A program made the position numbers and the translations under genes. From Paenibacillus lutimineralis (GTDB lineage: Bacteria > Bacillota > Bacilli > Paenibacillales > Paenibacillaceae), in NCBI RefSeq assembly GCF_003991425.1, contig NZ_CP034346.1, positions 4,377,501 through 4,441,500 on the forward strand: 64,000 nucleotides of DNA, given 5' to 3'. Position 1 is the stretch's first letter. The number at the start of each line of letters is the position of its first letter. The notes under the pieces are model-generated. The model did not search any database. It saw only the letters and a program-made list of their open reading frames with translations, and was not told the DNA's origin. Positions 8,130 through 18,110 of this stretch are shown one piece after another.

Positions 8130-9161
8130 TTAAAGTCCGCGATACATCGCATTCAGCAAACGATGCGTGTTATCGCAGCTATATTCCCAGAACATTACGC
8201 CTGCAAGTCCATTCTCTTTCACATAGGTGCATTTATGTCCGATCGACTGTTCATCCTCATAAGATATGAAGCTTGACCCATTGAAAAGGTATGGCGCCAG
8301 TGCTTCTTCATCCCAGTAACGAGTGTAACCGTTCTTGTTGATGTAATCCTTGACTAAGGCCGTATAATTCGGACCGTACCCGCCCGTCGTGCCGGCCATT
8401 TGATGAAGGCCATGGTTGCGGTCCGGCACCTGATTCCACATCCGAGAGTAAAAAGCAGCCCCGATCACGATCTTCTCTCTCGGCACGCCAGCGCGCAGGA
8501 ACAGATTCACCGAGGCATCCGTACTAATACGGAATAAATCCCCTGTCGATGTATACAAATTCGTATGGTGCCCGGTCAGCACCTGGAAACCACCGCGCAT
8601 ATCGTAGGTCATTATCTGTATAAAATCAAGGTATTGCTGTACCTGATCTATCTCTGTACCGTCCACATAATATTGATCAGCCCCAGCAGCGATGGTTAGC
8701 ATATAGTGGCGACCGTCCTGTACCCCTTTGGCATCAAGCGCTTCCCGCATTGTCTTAAGGAGCAATGTAAAATTCGTCTTGTCCTCCGGACTAGCAGCAA
8801 TTTCGGCTTCACCATAGCAAGGGTACTCCCAATCCAGATCAATCCCGTCTAGCGGATACTCCGTCAAGATACGTACCGCTGATTCGGCCATCTGTAATCT
8901 TCCCGTCTCAGTCGCGGCCGCTTCCGAAAACCCGCCAGCACTCCATCCACCGACAGATAACAAAATGCTTAAATGAGCATAATTTCTTTTGATCTCCTGC
9001 AGCATTCCAAGGTTGTGCAGATGAGCGACAGAAATCCGATGATCAACCACCTGACCAAAGGCTATATTTAGGTGAGTCAGCTTCGTCAGATCTTCTTGAG
9101 TAATATCGGGGAGATGAGCATCAACGGCATAGCCGGCGACGATGTAGCTGCGCTTATTCAT
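8130..9161 (-). CDS. Cytoplasmic GH18 family glycoside hydrolase (chitinase-like)
   Basis: A 343-residue TIM-barrel enzyme. The GH18 catalytic signature DGIDLDWEYP is complete, with the acid/base Glu at residue 112, and the SxGG strand (LSVGGWSAGGF near 69) is intact. GH18 enzymes cleave beta-1,4 bonds after N-acetylglucosamine by substrate-assisted catalysis; members include chitinases and endo-beta-N-acetylglucosaminidases. There is no signal peptide (MNKRSYIVAGYAVD), so the enzyme should act on imported oligosaccharides. It is the last gene of the fucosidase operon, 24 bases after the transglutaminase-like gene. The operon context favours action on GlcNAc-containing fucosylated glycans (inference). 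Confidence 0.9.
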   Translation of the reverse strand: MNKRSYIVAGYAVDAHLPDITQEDLTKLTHLNIAFGQVVDHRISVAHLHNLGMLQEIKRNYAHLSILLSVGGWSAGGFSEAAATETGRLQMAESAVRILTEYPLDGIDLDWEYPCYGEAEIAASPEDKTNFTLLLKTMREALDAKGVQDGRHYMLTIAAGADQYYVDGTEIDQVQQYLDFIQIMTYDMRGGFQVLTGHHTNLYTSTGDLFRISTDASVNLFLRAGVPREKIVIGAAFYSRMWNQVPDRNHGLHQMAGTTGGYGPNYTALVKDYINKNGYTRYWDEEALAPYLFNGSSFISYEDEQSIGHKCTYVKENGLAGVMFWEYSCDNTHRLLNAMYRGL

Positions 9162-9185
9162 CTGTTCTTCACTCCATTCACTAGA

Positions 9186-11798
9186 TTATTGCCGTATTAC
9201 CGATAACACTTGCAACGATTCCTTCCCAGTACCGATCTTGTATCCCGAGGCCGTGTAACGAATCTGGTCTGCTTCATCCAGTACGAACAAATGCGGGAAG
9301 CCAGCTTCATGTGCTGGGGACTGCGAGATGATGTCCGATAATGCACCGTAGGAGGCATCACGGATAAACAGAGTCGACTTCGGCAGCTGTGGATAATCAG
9401 CCGGATCAAAGGAGGTGGTCCACTCGGCATCGCCAATGATCAATACGATGGGAGCATCAAGCTCCGTGAATGCATCAGTCAATTCTCCAATTTCACGGAA
9501 CAGATGCTTGGTCGGTTCGCGTTCCGGCTCAATCCAGGCAACCAACGCTCCGCGTTCGCCGATCAGCTCGCCAAGCTGGCAACTTGCACCATCCAGCCTC
9601 GTCAACATCGTTTGGCCATCCATCGTTCCCAGCACCGGAATTTCATGCTCCACGTGTCGGAATGTTAACACGACATCTGTCTCTTCCCCGGCACGAACCA
9701 GGAAATAAGTGAAGCGAACCTGCACTGCTCCATCCTTCAGGCGTACCCCGGTTGTCATCCGGTATGATCCTGGTTCCACTTCAAAAGGCTGATCGTACAC
9801 ATCCTTCTTCCCCTCGTCGAAGAGAAGCGTCTTATACACCCCATGCTCCATCCGCGCAAATGAAAAATTCTCAAAATACGCAGCCTCCGGAGCATCAGCA
9901 GAAGCTGAAGCATCCTTAAGCAATCTGATCCCACCCCAGGACTTAGCCGCTTCATCACGTGGAGCCGTTGTATTCAGAACAGCATCTACCCAGACGCCGT
10001 CTGCCAAATATTGTGGCTTCAGCTCGCTTGGATGCAGTCGCGCCGGAATACCTAGGCTGCGGCAAATTGCGACGAATAATATATCCAGCGAGACAGGGTC
10101 GCCAGCCATGAGCTTGTAGGTACCTACGGGATTACCTTTGCCTTTCAGGTTCGGCAGGTCCTCGCGTCGACTGTATGGCTCGTCAAGACGACGAGCCAGC
10201 ACGGCTGGATCGGCCTTGAACGCCGCCGCTTCTTTACTCGTGAATGCTTCCTGGAAGAAATGCTTATATGGAACGATCATTTCATGAAGCACACGCGGAC
10301 ATAATACATACTGGGTAAACACATCCTCTGCAAGTTTCCCACGTACACCCAAAGAAGCATGTAAATGATCCCTCAACGTATCTCGGAAGGTATCCACCAG
10401 ATCCTTCTCATTCAGGCTCTCAAGCAACCGTAGCGGCCACTCCCCAAGTTCTCTCGATTGTTCGCGTATAAAAGCAGCGATCTCGTGGCTGTTGCCGCGT
10501 GCTTTACACAATACATCCCATACCCGATCCGCAGGCAGCCCTACTTCAGTAGCCAATTCCGATGCAGCCGCTTCGGTCATGAACGTATCCTCAAACGATG
10601 TGCGAAGCTTCGTTCCTGCTTCCAGACGAAGGTTATGATGTTGAATGTGTTCCTCACTTAATGCTTGGACAGTCTCACCTTCCCGCTCCGGCGGCGGCAC
10701 CATGTCCAGATCATGTGTTCCGTTTGGCTGCTCCGTCTGATCCAGAACCATCTCGATACGGTCGTTATCCGCAACCGTTATCTTCTGCTCGCCCCATACC
10801 CCATTCTTGACAGCTCGAATTAACAGATCTCCAAGGCCCGTCTTAAAGACGGCTTCCCCCTGTTCATTCGTCGGAATCGTAGCAATCGGGTAAAATTCAG
10901 CTGTATTATATAGTTCAAAGTGCACCTGCGCTTCGCTGACAGGCCGGCCTTCTTCGTCTTTGACAGAGACGGTAATTGTACGCGTTGGGGCATAATTTTC
11001 AAGCAAATTGATTTCGGTGAACCAATCGTCGGCTAATGTAATATCCTCTGGCCCCGGATAATCGGCATAAATCCGCGTGTTGATCAGCATGGCTCTCCGT
11101 GCAGGCGGGCTGAACCATCCCTGGTTCAAGCGGGCCTCGGGCTCGCAAGCTCCGATATAATACCAGGTCCCATCGGCCCAAGCTTCCACCCAAGCATGGT
11201 TGCTGTCGCAATGCGCCCAGCGCGGCGTATATACCTGGCGAGCCGGGATGCCGATGCTGCGCAGGGCAGCTACAGCAAGGGTCGATTCCTCACCACAGCG
11301 TCCACGCGCATTCCGGATCAGCGACAGCGGTGCGATTGTGCGCAGGTCGCTGCCAATATAGGTCGCCTTCTCATGGCACCAATAATTCGTCTCTAGAATC
11401 GCATCAGCCATGGACAGCGATCTCGTGCGCCCATTCAATTCTTGATGCAGAATGCCCCGGGAATCCTCGATATTCTCCGTATTCACCCGATAAGGCAATA
11501 CATAATGCAAGAATAGATGGTCCGGCACCCGGCTCCCCCAAGGCATTGTCTTGCGGATTTCCAGTGACTGCCGCACATAGCTCAGAAATAAATCGCTGTT
11601 ATAATCCGCCATATCATTCACAGGCATATAAGCGTATAAATACTTAAGCGCCCAAGCTTCTTCTTCAGTCAAGTCCTGCTCAAACACGTCAAACAGCTCA
11701 TGCTCCTTGGCGTGGGCCATTTCTCGCTTTACGCGCAATTTGCGCTCTATGAGATCCATCGTCTTAGGATCCAATGAAAATACGGAAGTCTGGTTCAT
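9186..11798 (-). CDS. Large transglutaminase-fold protein with tandem domains
   Basis: An 870-residue protein with no signal peptide. Residues about 135-225 form a transglutaminase/PNGase-like core: GRCGE with Cys168, then NHAWVEAW with His201 and WYYIGACEPE, where the usual Asp position reads Gly next to a CEP motif. Residues about 270-345 resemble a transthyretin/CNA-B-like beta sandwich (SVKDEEGRPVSEAQVHF). Residues about 543-610 repeat the transglutaminase pattern (SLGIPAR, GVWVDAV) but lack the Cys, so this copy is probably inactive. The C-terminal 140 residues look like a thioredoxin fold without CxxC. The start at 11798 has GGAG five bases upstream; an in-frame ATG one codon earlier (11801) is possible, and a longer frame to 11927 overlaps the CBM9 gene. 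The function is unproven; a peptide:N-glycanase-like amidase is one option. Confidence 0.8.
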   Translation of the reverse strand: MNQTSVFSLDPKTMDLIERKLRVKREMAHAKEHELFDVFEQDLTEEEAWALKYLYAYMPVNDMADYNSDLFLSYVRQSLEIRKTMPWGSRVPDHLFLHYVLPYRVNTENIEDSRGILHQELNGRTRSLSMADAILETNYWCHEKATYIGSDLRTIAPLSLIRNARGRCGEESTLAVAALRSIGIPARQVYTPRWAHCDSNHAWVEAWADGTWYYIGACEPEARLNQGWFSPPARRAMLINTRIYADYPGPEDITLADDWFTEINLLENYAPTRTITVSVKDEEGRPVSEAQVHFELYNTAEFYPIATIPTNEQGEAVFKTGLGDLLIRAVKNGVWGEQKITVADNDRIEMVLDQTEQPNGTHDLDMVPPPEREGETVQALSEEHIQHHNLRLEAGTKLRTSFEDTFMTEAAASELATEVGLPADRVWDVLCKARGNSHEIAAFIREQSRELGEWPLRLLESLNEKDLVDTFRDTLRDHLHASLGVRGKLAEDVFTQYVLCPRVLHEMIVPYKHFFQEAFTSKEAAAFKADPAVLARRLDEPYSRREDLPNLKGKGNPVGTYKLMAGDPVSLDILFVAICRSLGIPARLHPSELKPQYLADGVWVDAVLNTTAPRDEAAKSWGGIRLLKDASASADAPEAAYFENFSFARMEHGVYKTLLFDEGKKDVYDQPFEVEPGSYRMTTGVRLKDGAVQVRFTYFLVRAGEETDVVLTFRHVEHEIPVLGTMDGQTMLTRLDGASCQLGELIGERGALVAWIEPEREPTKHLFREIGELTDAFTELDAPIVLIIGDAEWTTSFDPADYPQLPKSTLFIRDASYGALSDIISQSPAHEAGFPHLFVLDEADQIRYTASGYKIGTGKESLQVLSVIRQ

Positions 11799-11809
11799 CA
11801 TTTCTCCGT

Positions 11810-12832
11810 TCACTCCTTCCAAAGTTTTCCGTCTTCGCGAATACAGTACATCGTCTTGCCATCCGTTGATGGAGCCGTTATCTGGAAGAGGCTCCGCGTC
11901 GTTTCTATCATTGGAGAAATACTCCATTCATCCTCACCAAGCAGCAAGTCAAGCTCCTTCGTAAATTCACCATGCTGCTCGAAATAATTTCGCTGGCGAT
12001 AATACAACCTGCGCAGTTCCCATTTGATCCGCTCATCCTGCGGCAGAACAAATGTACTCGGTCCACTGACATCGGCAAATACAACATATCCCCAAAGCTC
12101 AGGATAATGCATATTGATAATCCCCATCGGGGACCAAACCCAGTTATCCTCAGGGAACGGCTTGCCTGTATCTGGATTAAGCACCTTGCTGTACTCCCCG
12201 TTCTTCGCTTCAGTCTGCCATTCCACGCGGGAGAAGTTGACGCGCCAGAATTCGCCTGGGATCGGCGAACGAGTCTCCGGTGCACATTCCTTCAGGATTT
12301 TCCACGGAATCGCCACCTCTACACTCCACTTCCGGTTCTCAGCATCAGGGCGATTAAGCTCTCCGTCAATATGAACCGCCGTCTTCAGTCCAGCGATATC
12401 CCAGCCATTCACTGGCGGCCCTCCATCACGGTAAGGCTTAACCAGCAACAAGTCCCATACCGTGTTCAAGGCATTGATCTCGAATTCATAATACTGATGT
12501 GTATCCCCATCGGGATCAATGAAGATTTCGAAGTCATTATCATAGAAGATGACCGAATCACGTTCCGTCAGTGTTGCCCAGATCTGGTCCTCGATCAGCT
12601 CCGCACCAAAATAGAAATATTCATCGTCCCACAGCATTTTGACACGGGTCTGCTTGGCCGGTCTCGGACGGAGGTCGCCTTCAATATCTACAAAGTCCTC
12701 CGTCCACTCCGCTTTCTGCCAGAACGGCTTGTCGAGTCTCCCGTCCAAGCCGAGCGGCCCCTCAGCCCGCTGACAAATATAATGCTTCGGTGCATATTTA
12801 ATCCTCGGCTCCGGTACTCCACTAAGATTCAT
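11810..12832 (-). CDS. CBM9-like carbohydrate-binding protein
   Basis: A 340-residue protein whose residues about 15-220 match the CBM9/DOMON-like beta-sandwich used for sugar binding: LDGRLDKPFWQKAEW, the DEYFYFGAEL strand, DNDFEIFIDPDGD, and WSVEVAIPWKIL. There is no signal peptide, so it probably acts in the cytoplasm with the neighbouring glycosidases. About 100 C-terminal residues hold an unassigned helical tail. It lies 12 bases after one fucosidase gene and 11 bases before the transglutaminase-like gene, with a strong GAGGAGGG site. Whether it binds substrate, or is an enzyme that reuses this fold, is not clear. Confidence 0.8.
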   Translation of the reverse strand: MNLSGVPEPRIKYAPKHYICQRAEGPLGLDGRLDKPFWQKAEWTEDFVDIEGDLRPRPAKQTRVKMLWDDEYFYFGAELIEDQIWATLTERDSVIFYDNDFEIFIDPDGDTHQYYEFEINALNTVWDLLLVKPYRDGGPPVNGWDIAGLKTAVHIDGELNRPDAENRKWSVEVAIPWKILKECAPETRSPIPGEFWRVNFSRVEWQTEAKNGEYSKVLNPDTGKPFPEDNWVWSPMGIINMHYPELWGYVVFADVSGPSTFVLPQDERIKWELRRLYYRQRNYFEQHGEFTKELDLLLGEDEWSISPMIETTRSLFQITAPSTDGKTMYCIREDGKLWKE

Positions 12833-12844
12833 GCTGTTCCCTCC

Positions 12845-14131
12845 TCAGTTATGTGTAACGACGGCTCCGGAACCACCGTACATCTCAATTTCCTCATCAA
12901 ATTCCAGTTTCAACACCGTTACCTGCTCATGGGTATCCTCAGACGTCAGATGAATCCATGTCGTTCCCGGAATGTTGAACCAAGGTACGCCGCCATGAAT
13001 GTCATGCGTCAGTTCTTTGCCCGAATGCAGCACCGTAATTTTCTGGATCTTGTTGCACAGCCCTTTCAGGCATACATTTTCCTTCGGATCATCGTACACA
13101 AACAAGTACAACGTCTTCCGGTCCTTGGACAGCGTGCTCCCTCCCAGGTAATATCGCGACATAATGCCTTCTTCGGTTCCGTAGATCGCTTCTTCATGGG
13201 TGCGTATCCATTCGCCAAGGCCAAGCAAAATATCTACCTGTCTCTGGTCGATCGTTCCATCTTCTCGAGGCCCGATATCCAGCAGCATATTCCCGCCCAT
13301 CGAGATGCAATCGCAGAACATACGAATAATCTGGTTCAATGTCTTATAGTTATTGTCAGTCGGCATATATCCCCAAGAGCTGTTGATCGTAGTGCAGAAC
13401 TCCCATGGTCCTTCAGGTCTCGTGATCGGCAGTCCCTGCTCCGGTGTCTTATAATCGCCGTGACCTTGAAGCCGTGAATTAATGATCAAATCAGGGTTAA
13501 AGGACTTCAGATATTGCTTGAACTCCGGCAGGTTCCACTGCTCCGCGCTACGTTCCCAGTCCCCATCGAACCAGAGCAGATCCACCTGCCCATAATTCGT
13601 TAATACTTCTTTGAGCTGATTATTATTGAATTCGAGGAACTTCTGCCATTTCTCTTCATCCTGCACCCCATCCAGCGGACTTGCGAAGCGGTTAACCTTG
13701 CTTAGATCGTCCGGAACTTTGCCGCCTTCATACACACTCGGATAATCCGGATGCGACCAGTCGATTAGCGAATAGTACATTCCGACCCGCAGCCCCTTCT
13801 TATGCATCGCCTCAGCATATTCCTTGATCAAATCACGCCCCGCCGATGTACTCTTCACCACATTTAGATCGCTATACTGCGTATCAAACAGTGCTACCCC
13901 GTCATGGTGCTTCGTCGTCAACACCGCATATTTAGCCCCAGACTTCTCAATCAGTTCCACCCACTCATCGGCGTTAAAGCGCGAAGCGGTGAAGCCCTCC
14001 AATTGCTCCATGTACTGCTCATACGACATTCTCCCGTTATAAAAAGACCATGATTCCGCCACACCATCTACCGCGTAAATGCCATAGTGAATAAAAATGC
14101 CTAGTTTAGCGTCCTCAAACCATTGCTGCAT
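12845..14131 (-). CDS. GH29 alpha-L-fucosidase (first of two)
   Basis: A 428-residue retaining exo-glycosidase. It shows the GH29 features HYGIYA near residue 15, TKHHDG near 73-78 and LLWFDGDW near 186-192, where Asp189 is the likely nucleophile. It starts directly at the catalytic barrel with no signal peptide, so it should release L-fucose from oligosaccharides in the cytoplasm. A C-terminal beta domain of about 90 residues ends the protein. The ribosome site AAAGGTGAT precedes ATG 14131. The second fucosidase lies 62 bases upstream in the same operon; the two share motifs but differ in length and sequence, which suggests different linkage preferences. Confidence 0.92.
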   Translation of the reverse strand: MQQWFEDAKLGIFIHYGIYAVDGVAESWSFYNGRMSYEQYMEQLEGFTASRFNADEWVELIEKSGAKYAVLTTKHHDGVALFDTQYSDLNVVKSTSAGRDLIKEYAEAMHKKGLRVGMYYSLIDWSHPDYPSVYEGGKVPDDLSKVNRFASPLDGVQDEEKWQKFLEFNNNQLKEVLTNYGQVDLLWFDGDWERSAEQWNLPEFKQYLKSFNPDLIINSRLQGHGDYKTPEQGLPITRPEGPWEFCTTINSSWGYMPTDNNYKTLNQIIRMFCDCISMGGNMLLDIGPREDGTIDQRQVDILLGLGEWIRTHEEAIYGTEEGIMSRYYLGGSTLSKDRKTLYLFVYDDPKENVCLKGLCNKIQKITVLHSGKELTHDIHGGVPWFNIPGTTWIHLTSEDTHEQVTVLKLEFDEEIEMYGGSGAVVTHN

Positions 14132-14193
14132 TCAGATCATCACCTTTCTGATTCGTTGCATGATCAAATTTATGAACAACCATATGCTAACTA

Positions 14194-15582
14194 TTATTGA
14201 ATCCGAAAGACATGGACGATTGGGGCCTTGCCCCCTGTCTCCGCATCCGGCAGACGAATTGCAACGCCCTGCTCAGTTTGGCGGAACTCCAGCTTGTCGT
14301 AGCTGCCAATCAAGTCGATTCGGCTGACTTCTCTACGCAACGGCAATACGATCTCCTGCGGTACCCTTGCCTCTTCATCCTTGTATAGATGGAAGGCGTA
14401 CACTTTATCTGCCTTTTGCGTAAAATGAAGGTTCCCGATCGAATAAGGCTCGCAAATGCGCGTTCCATAAATTGCTTCCCCGTACACCTTCAGCCAATCC
14501 CCCATTCCCTGAATACGAGAAATCGCCGTTCTCGATATCCTGCCGTCCGGCTGGGGGCCCACATTTAAAGCCAGATTGCCGCCTTTGGCCACGATCTCGA
14601 TGAACAGATGGATCAATTCGCGAACCGATTTATAGTGATCTTCATAGCGGAATGAGAAGGCCGACCCCATCGTGATACAGCTCTCCCAAGGTACATGAAG
14701 CGCTTGTTCTGGCAACGTCTGCTCTGGTGTAATTAGGTTCTCATAAGGACCTCCCACCGTGCGGTCTGCTGATAGCAGCCACGGTTGGATCTGCCGTGCC
14801 TTCTCCACGACCTCGCCTAAGCGGATGTTCTGATCGCGGTAATCATTCACCCATCCGGCATCAAGCCATAGCACGTCAATTCGGCCGTAGTTCGTCATGA
14901 GCTCCATAATCTGCTCATGCGTGAACTGGACAAACTGTTCCCACAGCCAAGGATATTCCTTCGGATCGTAGGTTGGACCGCGTGATGTGGTCGTTCCCGG
15001 GCGCATACCAGGCGCCCAGTAGTACGGCGTATGCCAATCCGCTTTGGAGAAATAAGCGGAGATGCCGAGTCCTCTGGCGCGGAAGGCATTAAACAGCTGC
15101 TTCGTAATATCGGCATATTTATGGGTATGGAACGGACAGTCTGGACCTGTAATACGGTATTCGGTCGTTCGCGTATCCCACATACAGAATCCATCATGAT
15201 GCTTCGTCGTAAAATTCAAATACTTAAACCCGTTGTCAGCAGCGAGACTCGCCCACTGTTCAGGCTGAAATCGCAGCGGATTAAACGTCCTGTTCAAGGC
15301 GAAATATTCCCGCTTAAGCTCCTCCGCATCAATATCCCAGTCAATCTCATTGCGCGACCATTCCTCATCTACATCACTCAGCGCCCAGGATTCTACCAAG
15401 CCAAGCTGGGAATATGGTCCCCAATGCATCATCAGGCCAAGCTTCTGGTCCATGAACCACTCCAGACGCTCAAGCAGCAGTGGGTCCTGAGGCTTCACCC
15501 AGCTTTCTTCACTACTGTAATTATGAACTCCCTGTTCAACGACAGATTCGAATTCATTGGCAGGCGATTTGTTATCGCTCAT
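14194..15582 (-). CDS. GH29 alpha-L-fucosidase (second of two, operon leader)
   Basis: A 462-residue GH29 enzyme. Visible are LMMHWGPYS near residue 50, TKHHDGF near 126-132 and VLWLDAGW near 237-244 with Asp241 as the likely nucleophile. A 40-residue N-terminal extension precedes the barrel but is not a signal peptide. It is the first gene of the five-gene operon and carries a strong GGAGGG ribosome site. The regulator gene at 15728 is divergent, and the 145-bp gap between them should contain both promoters. A weak cre-like site lies at 15628-15641. Confidence 0.92.
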   Translation of the reverse strand: MSDNKSPANEFESVVEQGVHNYSSEESWVKPQDPLLLERLEWFMDQKLGLMMHWGPYSQLGLVESWALSDVDEEWSRNEIDWDIDAEELKREYFALNRTFNPLRFQPEQWASLAADNGFKYLNFTTKHHDGFCMWDTRTTEYRITGPDCPFHTHKYADITKQLFNAFRARGLGISAYFSKADWHTPYYWAPGMRPGTTTSRGPTYDPKEYPWLWEQFVQFTHEQIMELMTNYGRIDVLWLDAGWVNDYRDQNIRLGEVVEKARQIQPWLLSADRTVGGPYENLITPEQTLPEQALHVPWESCITMGSAFSFRYEDHYKSVRELIHLFIEIVAKGGNLALNVGPQPDGRISRTAISRIQGMGDWLKVYGEAIYGTRICEPYSIGNLHFTQKADKVYAFHLYKDEEARVPQEIVLPLRREVSRIDLIGSYDKLEFRQTEQGVAIRLPDAETGGKAPIVHVFRIQ

Positions 15583-15627
15583 GTTATCCCTCCGTATTTT
15601 ATTGATGAGATTATCCAGCGATTCTAT

Positions 15628-15641
15628 TAAAAACGCTTACT
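15628..15641 (-). promoter_or_regulatory. Weak cre-like site before the fucosidase operon
   Basis: TAAAAACGCTTACT fits the catabolite-response consensus with two mismatches and lies about 45 bases upstream of the first fucosidase start, a position typical for CcpA sites. Confidence 0.35.
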
Positions 15642-15727
15642 TTTCCAATGTTCTATGTCCAAATTTCCGATTTGTTGGTATCATTAACAATGCAATCAGA
15701 ATGATCAGCAATTAGGAGGCAGAAGCT

Positions 15728-18016
15728 TTGAAACTGAACTATTTTAAATCCAAATTGTTTCTGAAATATATCTGGTCTTATTTATTCATACTACTTATTC
15801 CCTTGGTATTCATGACCGTGCTGATTTATAAAAACGCTGTCACAAGTCTCCGTACAGAAATCGAACAGTCACGCCTTGCCCAATTAACGCAGGCAAAAGT
15901 AGTTATAGACGGACGGATTAAGGAACTGAGCGAGATTGCTACCCGCATATCCTATGACAAAAGGCTTGCCAAATACCAGGTTCATGACCCTATCACCAAC
16001 AGCGAATCCATCCAAGCTCTGGATCAATATAAAGCAACGAGCTCTATGATTGGCGAGATTTATTTGTATTTTCATAATGACGATAAAATTTACTCCAGCA
16101 AAGGCTTGAACGATTTCGATGTGTTCACAGACAATCTGCGCTTTGAGACCTGGGACAGGAACGCCCTGTTCCTCGATCTCAACCGTGCCAAGTATCCAAC
16201 GATTCGACCAACCGACATCGTCAGCAACTCTAACGGAGTGCAGAAGTCGATGCTGGCTTACTTAATACCCATTACACCGAATAGTTCGAATCCGTTTGCC
16301 ACCGTCATGTATCTCATCAATGAATCCGAGCTATCAAATCTGGTCAACACAATTCTAGGTAGTTACGAGGGCCAGACGTATATTATCGATAACGAGGGGC
16401 ATGTGCTCGTCAACAACCGCCAAGGAAAAGTGCTATCAAGCGCAGAGACAAAATCATTGCTAGGCGACATCAAACCTGGTATTGAAGAACGTGTCATCGG
16501 CGGTGTCGCTCAATCGATCGTATCCGTCAAATCACAATCCAATGGTTGGACCTATGTGACGATGATGCCTAATTCGCAATTTTTCAGCAGTGTCGTTCAC
16601 ATTCGCAGCTTCATGCTCCTACTCTTCATCATCGTTGTCATCGTTGGCGTCGCAATCGCTCTCCTGCTGGCCAGAATGCAGTATCAACCGATCTCAATGC
16701 TTGCCCATTTCGCTGCAGGCAAGTCCGGCTCAGATCAAGTGAATAGAAATGCCGGCAATGAGCTTGAACGCATTCGCAATGCCTTGCAAGAGTACAGTTC
16801 CAAGGTTGATCTGCAAGAGCCATTCGCCCGCCATCATTTTCTGACGATGCTGCTCAAATTCGGTCATGCTCAGAGCATTACGCCAGAATTACGTGAAGCG
16901 TTTGGCCTGGAATTCAACCGTTCTCATTACTTCGTAATGGTCATCGGCTGGGATGACGATGACCACAGCGACATCCAAGAATATCAGGATATGATCGCAC
17001 TACTCACACAGATTGAATTCCCGGAACTATCTGCCCATGGATACGGTGTTGAACTATCGCGAATGGACCAGCTTGGCCTGATCATCAACTTTGATCTGGA
17101 AGACGAGTCCGCTGCATTCAATTATATCCACTTAATTACAGAAGCGGTGCGTGCCAATTTGTTAGAAGGTTTCGATATTGTACCGACGATCGGAGTTGGG
17201 TCATCGTATACCAACTTCGATCAGCTTAATCAATCCTACATTGAGGCTTGCTCGGCCTTCGAAATGCGATTGACAGAACATGGGTCCGTGAATTATTTTG
17301 ATAAGCTAACGACGATGCATGATCATACGTACTGGATTCCGAGCAATCTTCTTCTGAAATTGTCACAGAGTCTGAAGCAAGGCAGCTACGACGTCGCGGC
17401 GCAAATTATTCATTCTGCCTTCGTCAGTCTGCAATCTTCCGGACTCTCGGCCCTATATATTCGCTGTATCTGTTTCGATCTGCTCAATACCATTTTGAAG
17501 ACTGTAGATGAGCTGGGCAGTTCCCACCATCTCGTCCAAGAGATCACAACGCATCTGCTGCATAGTAGCTCCATGGATGAGCTGGAGAACAGCTTGCTAG
17601 AACTCGCTTCCGACGCCTGTAAGCAGGTCGAGCAGAACGAACATCAGGAGGAGCAATCGATCATTGATCGCATCATCGTCTATATTGATGAACACTATAT
17701 GAATCATACGCTGAGCCTTGATACTGTTGCCTTCGAGTTCGGTATCTCGCCGTCCCATGCTAGCCGTACCTTCAAGGAGAAGCTGGGTATCAACTTCGTC
17801 CAATATGTATGGCAGAAGAGAATGGAAGAAGTGAAGAGTCAGCTCAAGTCGACCAATGATTCGATCAAGAACATTATCACGAATGTTGGATATATGGATG
17901 CGCCGAACTTCATCCGCAAGTTTAAAAAAGAGACAGGCTACACGCCAGGTCAATATCGCAAACAGTTCTCATCCTGCGATAATCTAGACGCATCAGAAAG
18001 CGACTTGCATAGCTAA
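15728..18016 (+). CDS. Membrane-anchored AraC-family regulator
   Basis: A 762-residue one-protein sensor/regulator. A transmembrane helix at about residues 14-34 leads to an extracytoplasmic sensor region (about 35-290, Cache-like by architecture), a second helix at about 294-316, a cytoplasmic linker, and a C-terminal double HTH (about 643-745; ISPSHASRTFKEKLGINF and the AraC-typical GYTPGQYRK end). The start is TTG 15728 with AGGAGG eight bases upstream. Such regulators typically sit beside LplABC-like sugar importers in Paenibacillus and activate them when an oligosaccharide is sensed. It is divergent from the fucosidase operon and convergent with the importer operon, so it could govern both. 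Confidence 0.9.
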   Translation: MKLNYFKSKLFLKYIWSYLFILLIPLVFMTVLIYKNAVTSLRTEIEQSRLAQLTQAKVVIDGRIKELSEIATRISYDKRLAKYQVHDPITNSESIQALDQYKATSSMIGEIYLYFHNDDKIYSSKGLNDFDVFTDNLRFETWDRNALFLDLNRAKYPTIRPTDIVSNSNGVQKSMLAYLIPITPNSSNPFATVMYLINESELSNLVNTILGSYEGQTYIIDNEGHVLVNNRQGKVLSSAETKSLLGDIKPGIEERVIGGVAQSIVSVKSQSNGWTYVTMMPNSQFFSSVVHIRSFMLLLFIIVVIVGVAIALLLARMQYQPISMLAHFAAGKSGSDQVNRNAGNELERIRNALQEYSSKVDLQEPFARHHFLTMLLKFGHAQSITPELREAFGLEFNRSHYFVMVIGWDDDDHSDIQEYQDMIALLTQIEFPELSAHGYGVELSRMDQLGLIINFDLEDESAAFNYIHLITEAVRANLLEGFDIVPTIGVGSSYTNFDQLNQSYIEACSAFEMRLTEHGSVNYFDKLTTMHDHTYWIPSNLLLKLSQSLKQGSYDVAAQIIHSAFVSLQSSGLSALYIRCICFDLLNTILKTVDELGSSHHLVQEITTHLLHSSSMDELENSLLELASDACKQVEQNEHQEEQSIIDRIIVYIDEHYMNHTLSLDTVAFEFGISPSHASRTFKEKLGINFVQYVWQKRMEEVKSQLKSTNDSIKNIITNVGYMDAPNFIRKFKKETGYTPGQYRKQFSSCDNLDASESDLHS

Positions 18017-18023
18017 TAATGAT

Positions 18024-18074
18024 GAAAGCCAACATCCGGTCTCGCGACCGGGAGATGTTGGCTTCATTTTTTTT
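18024..18074 (+). terminator. Terminator between the AraC gene and the importer operon
   Basis: Long hairpin (GAAAGCCAACATC paired with GATGTTGGCTTC, inner CGGTC/GACCG) followed by eight T. It ends the regulator transcript and may also work for the converging importer operon. Confidence 0.92.
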
Positions 18075-18110
18075 ACAAAGTCGGACTCTGATGGAGTTCT
18101 TCTCTATTTC

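Noticed and set aside
11972..13477. Plus-strand reading frame of 501 codons
   Set aside because: It runs antisense across the CBM9-like and fucosidase genes, which have clear motifs and ribosome sites; composition (many Arg, His, Ile) is that of a shadow frame.
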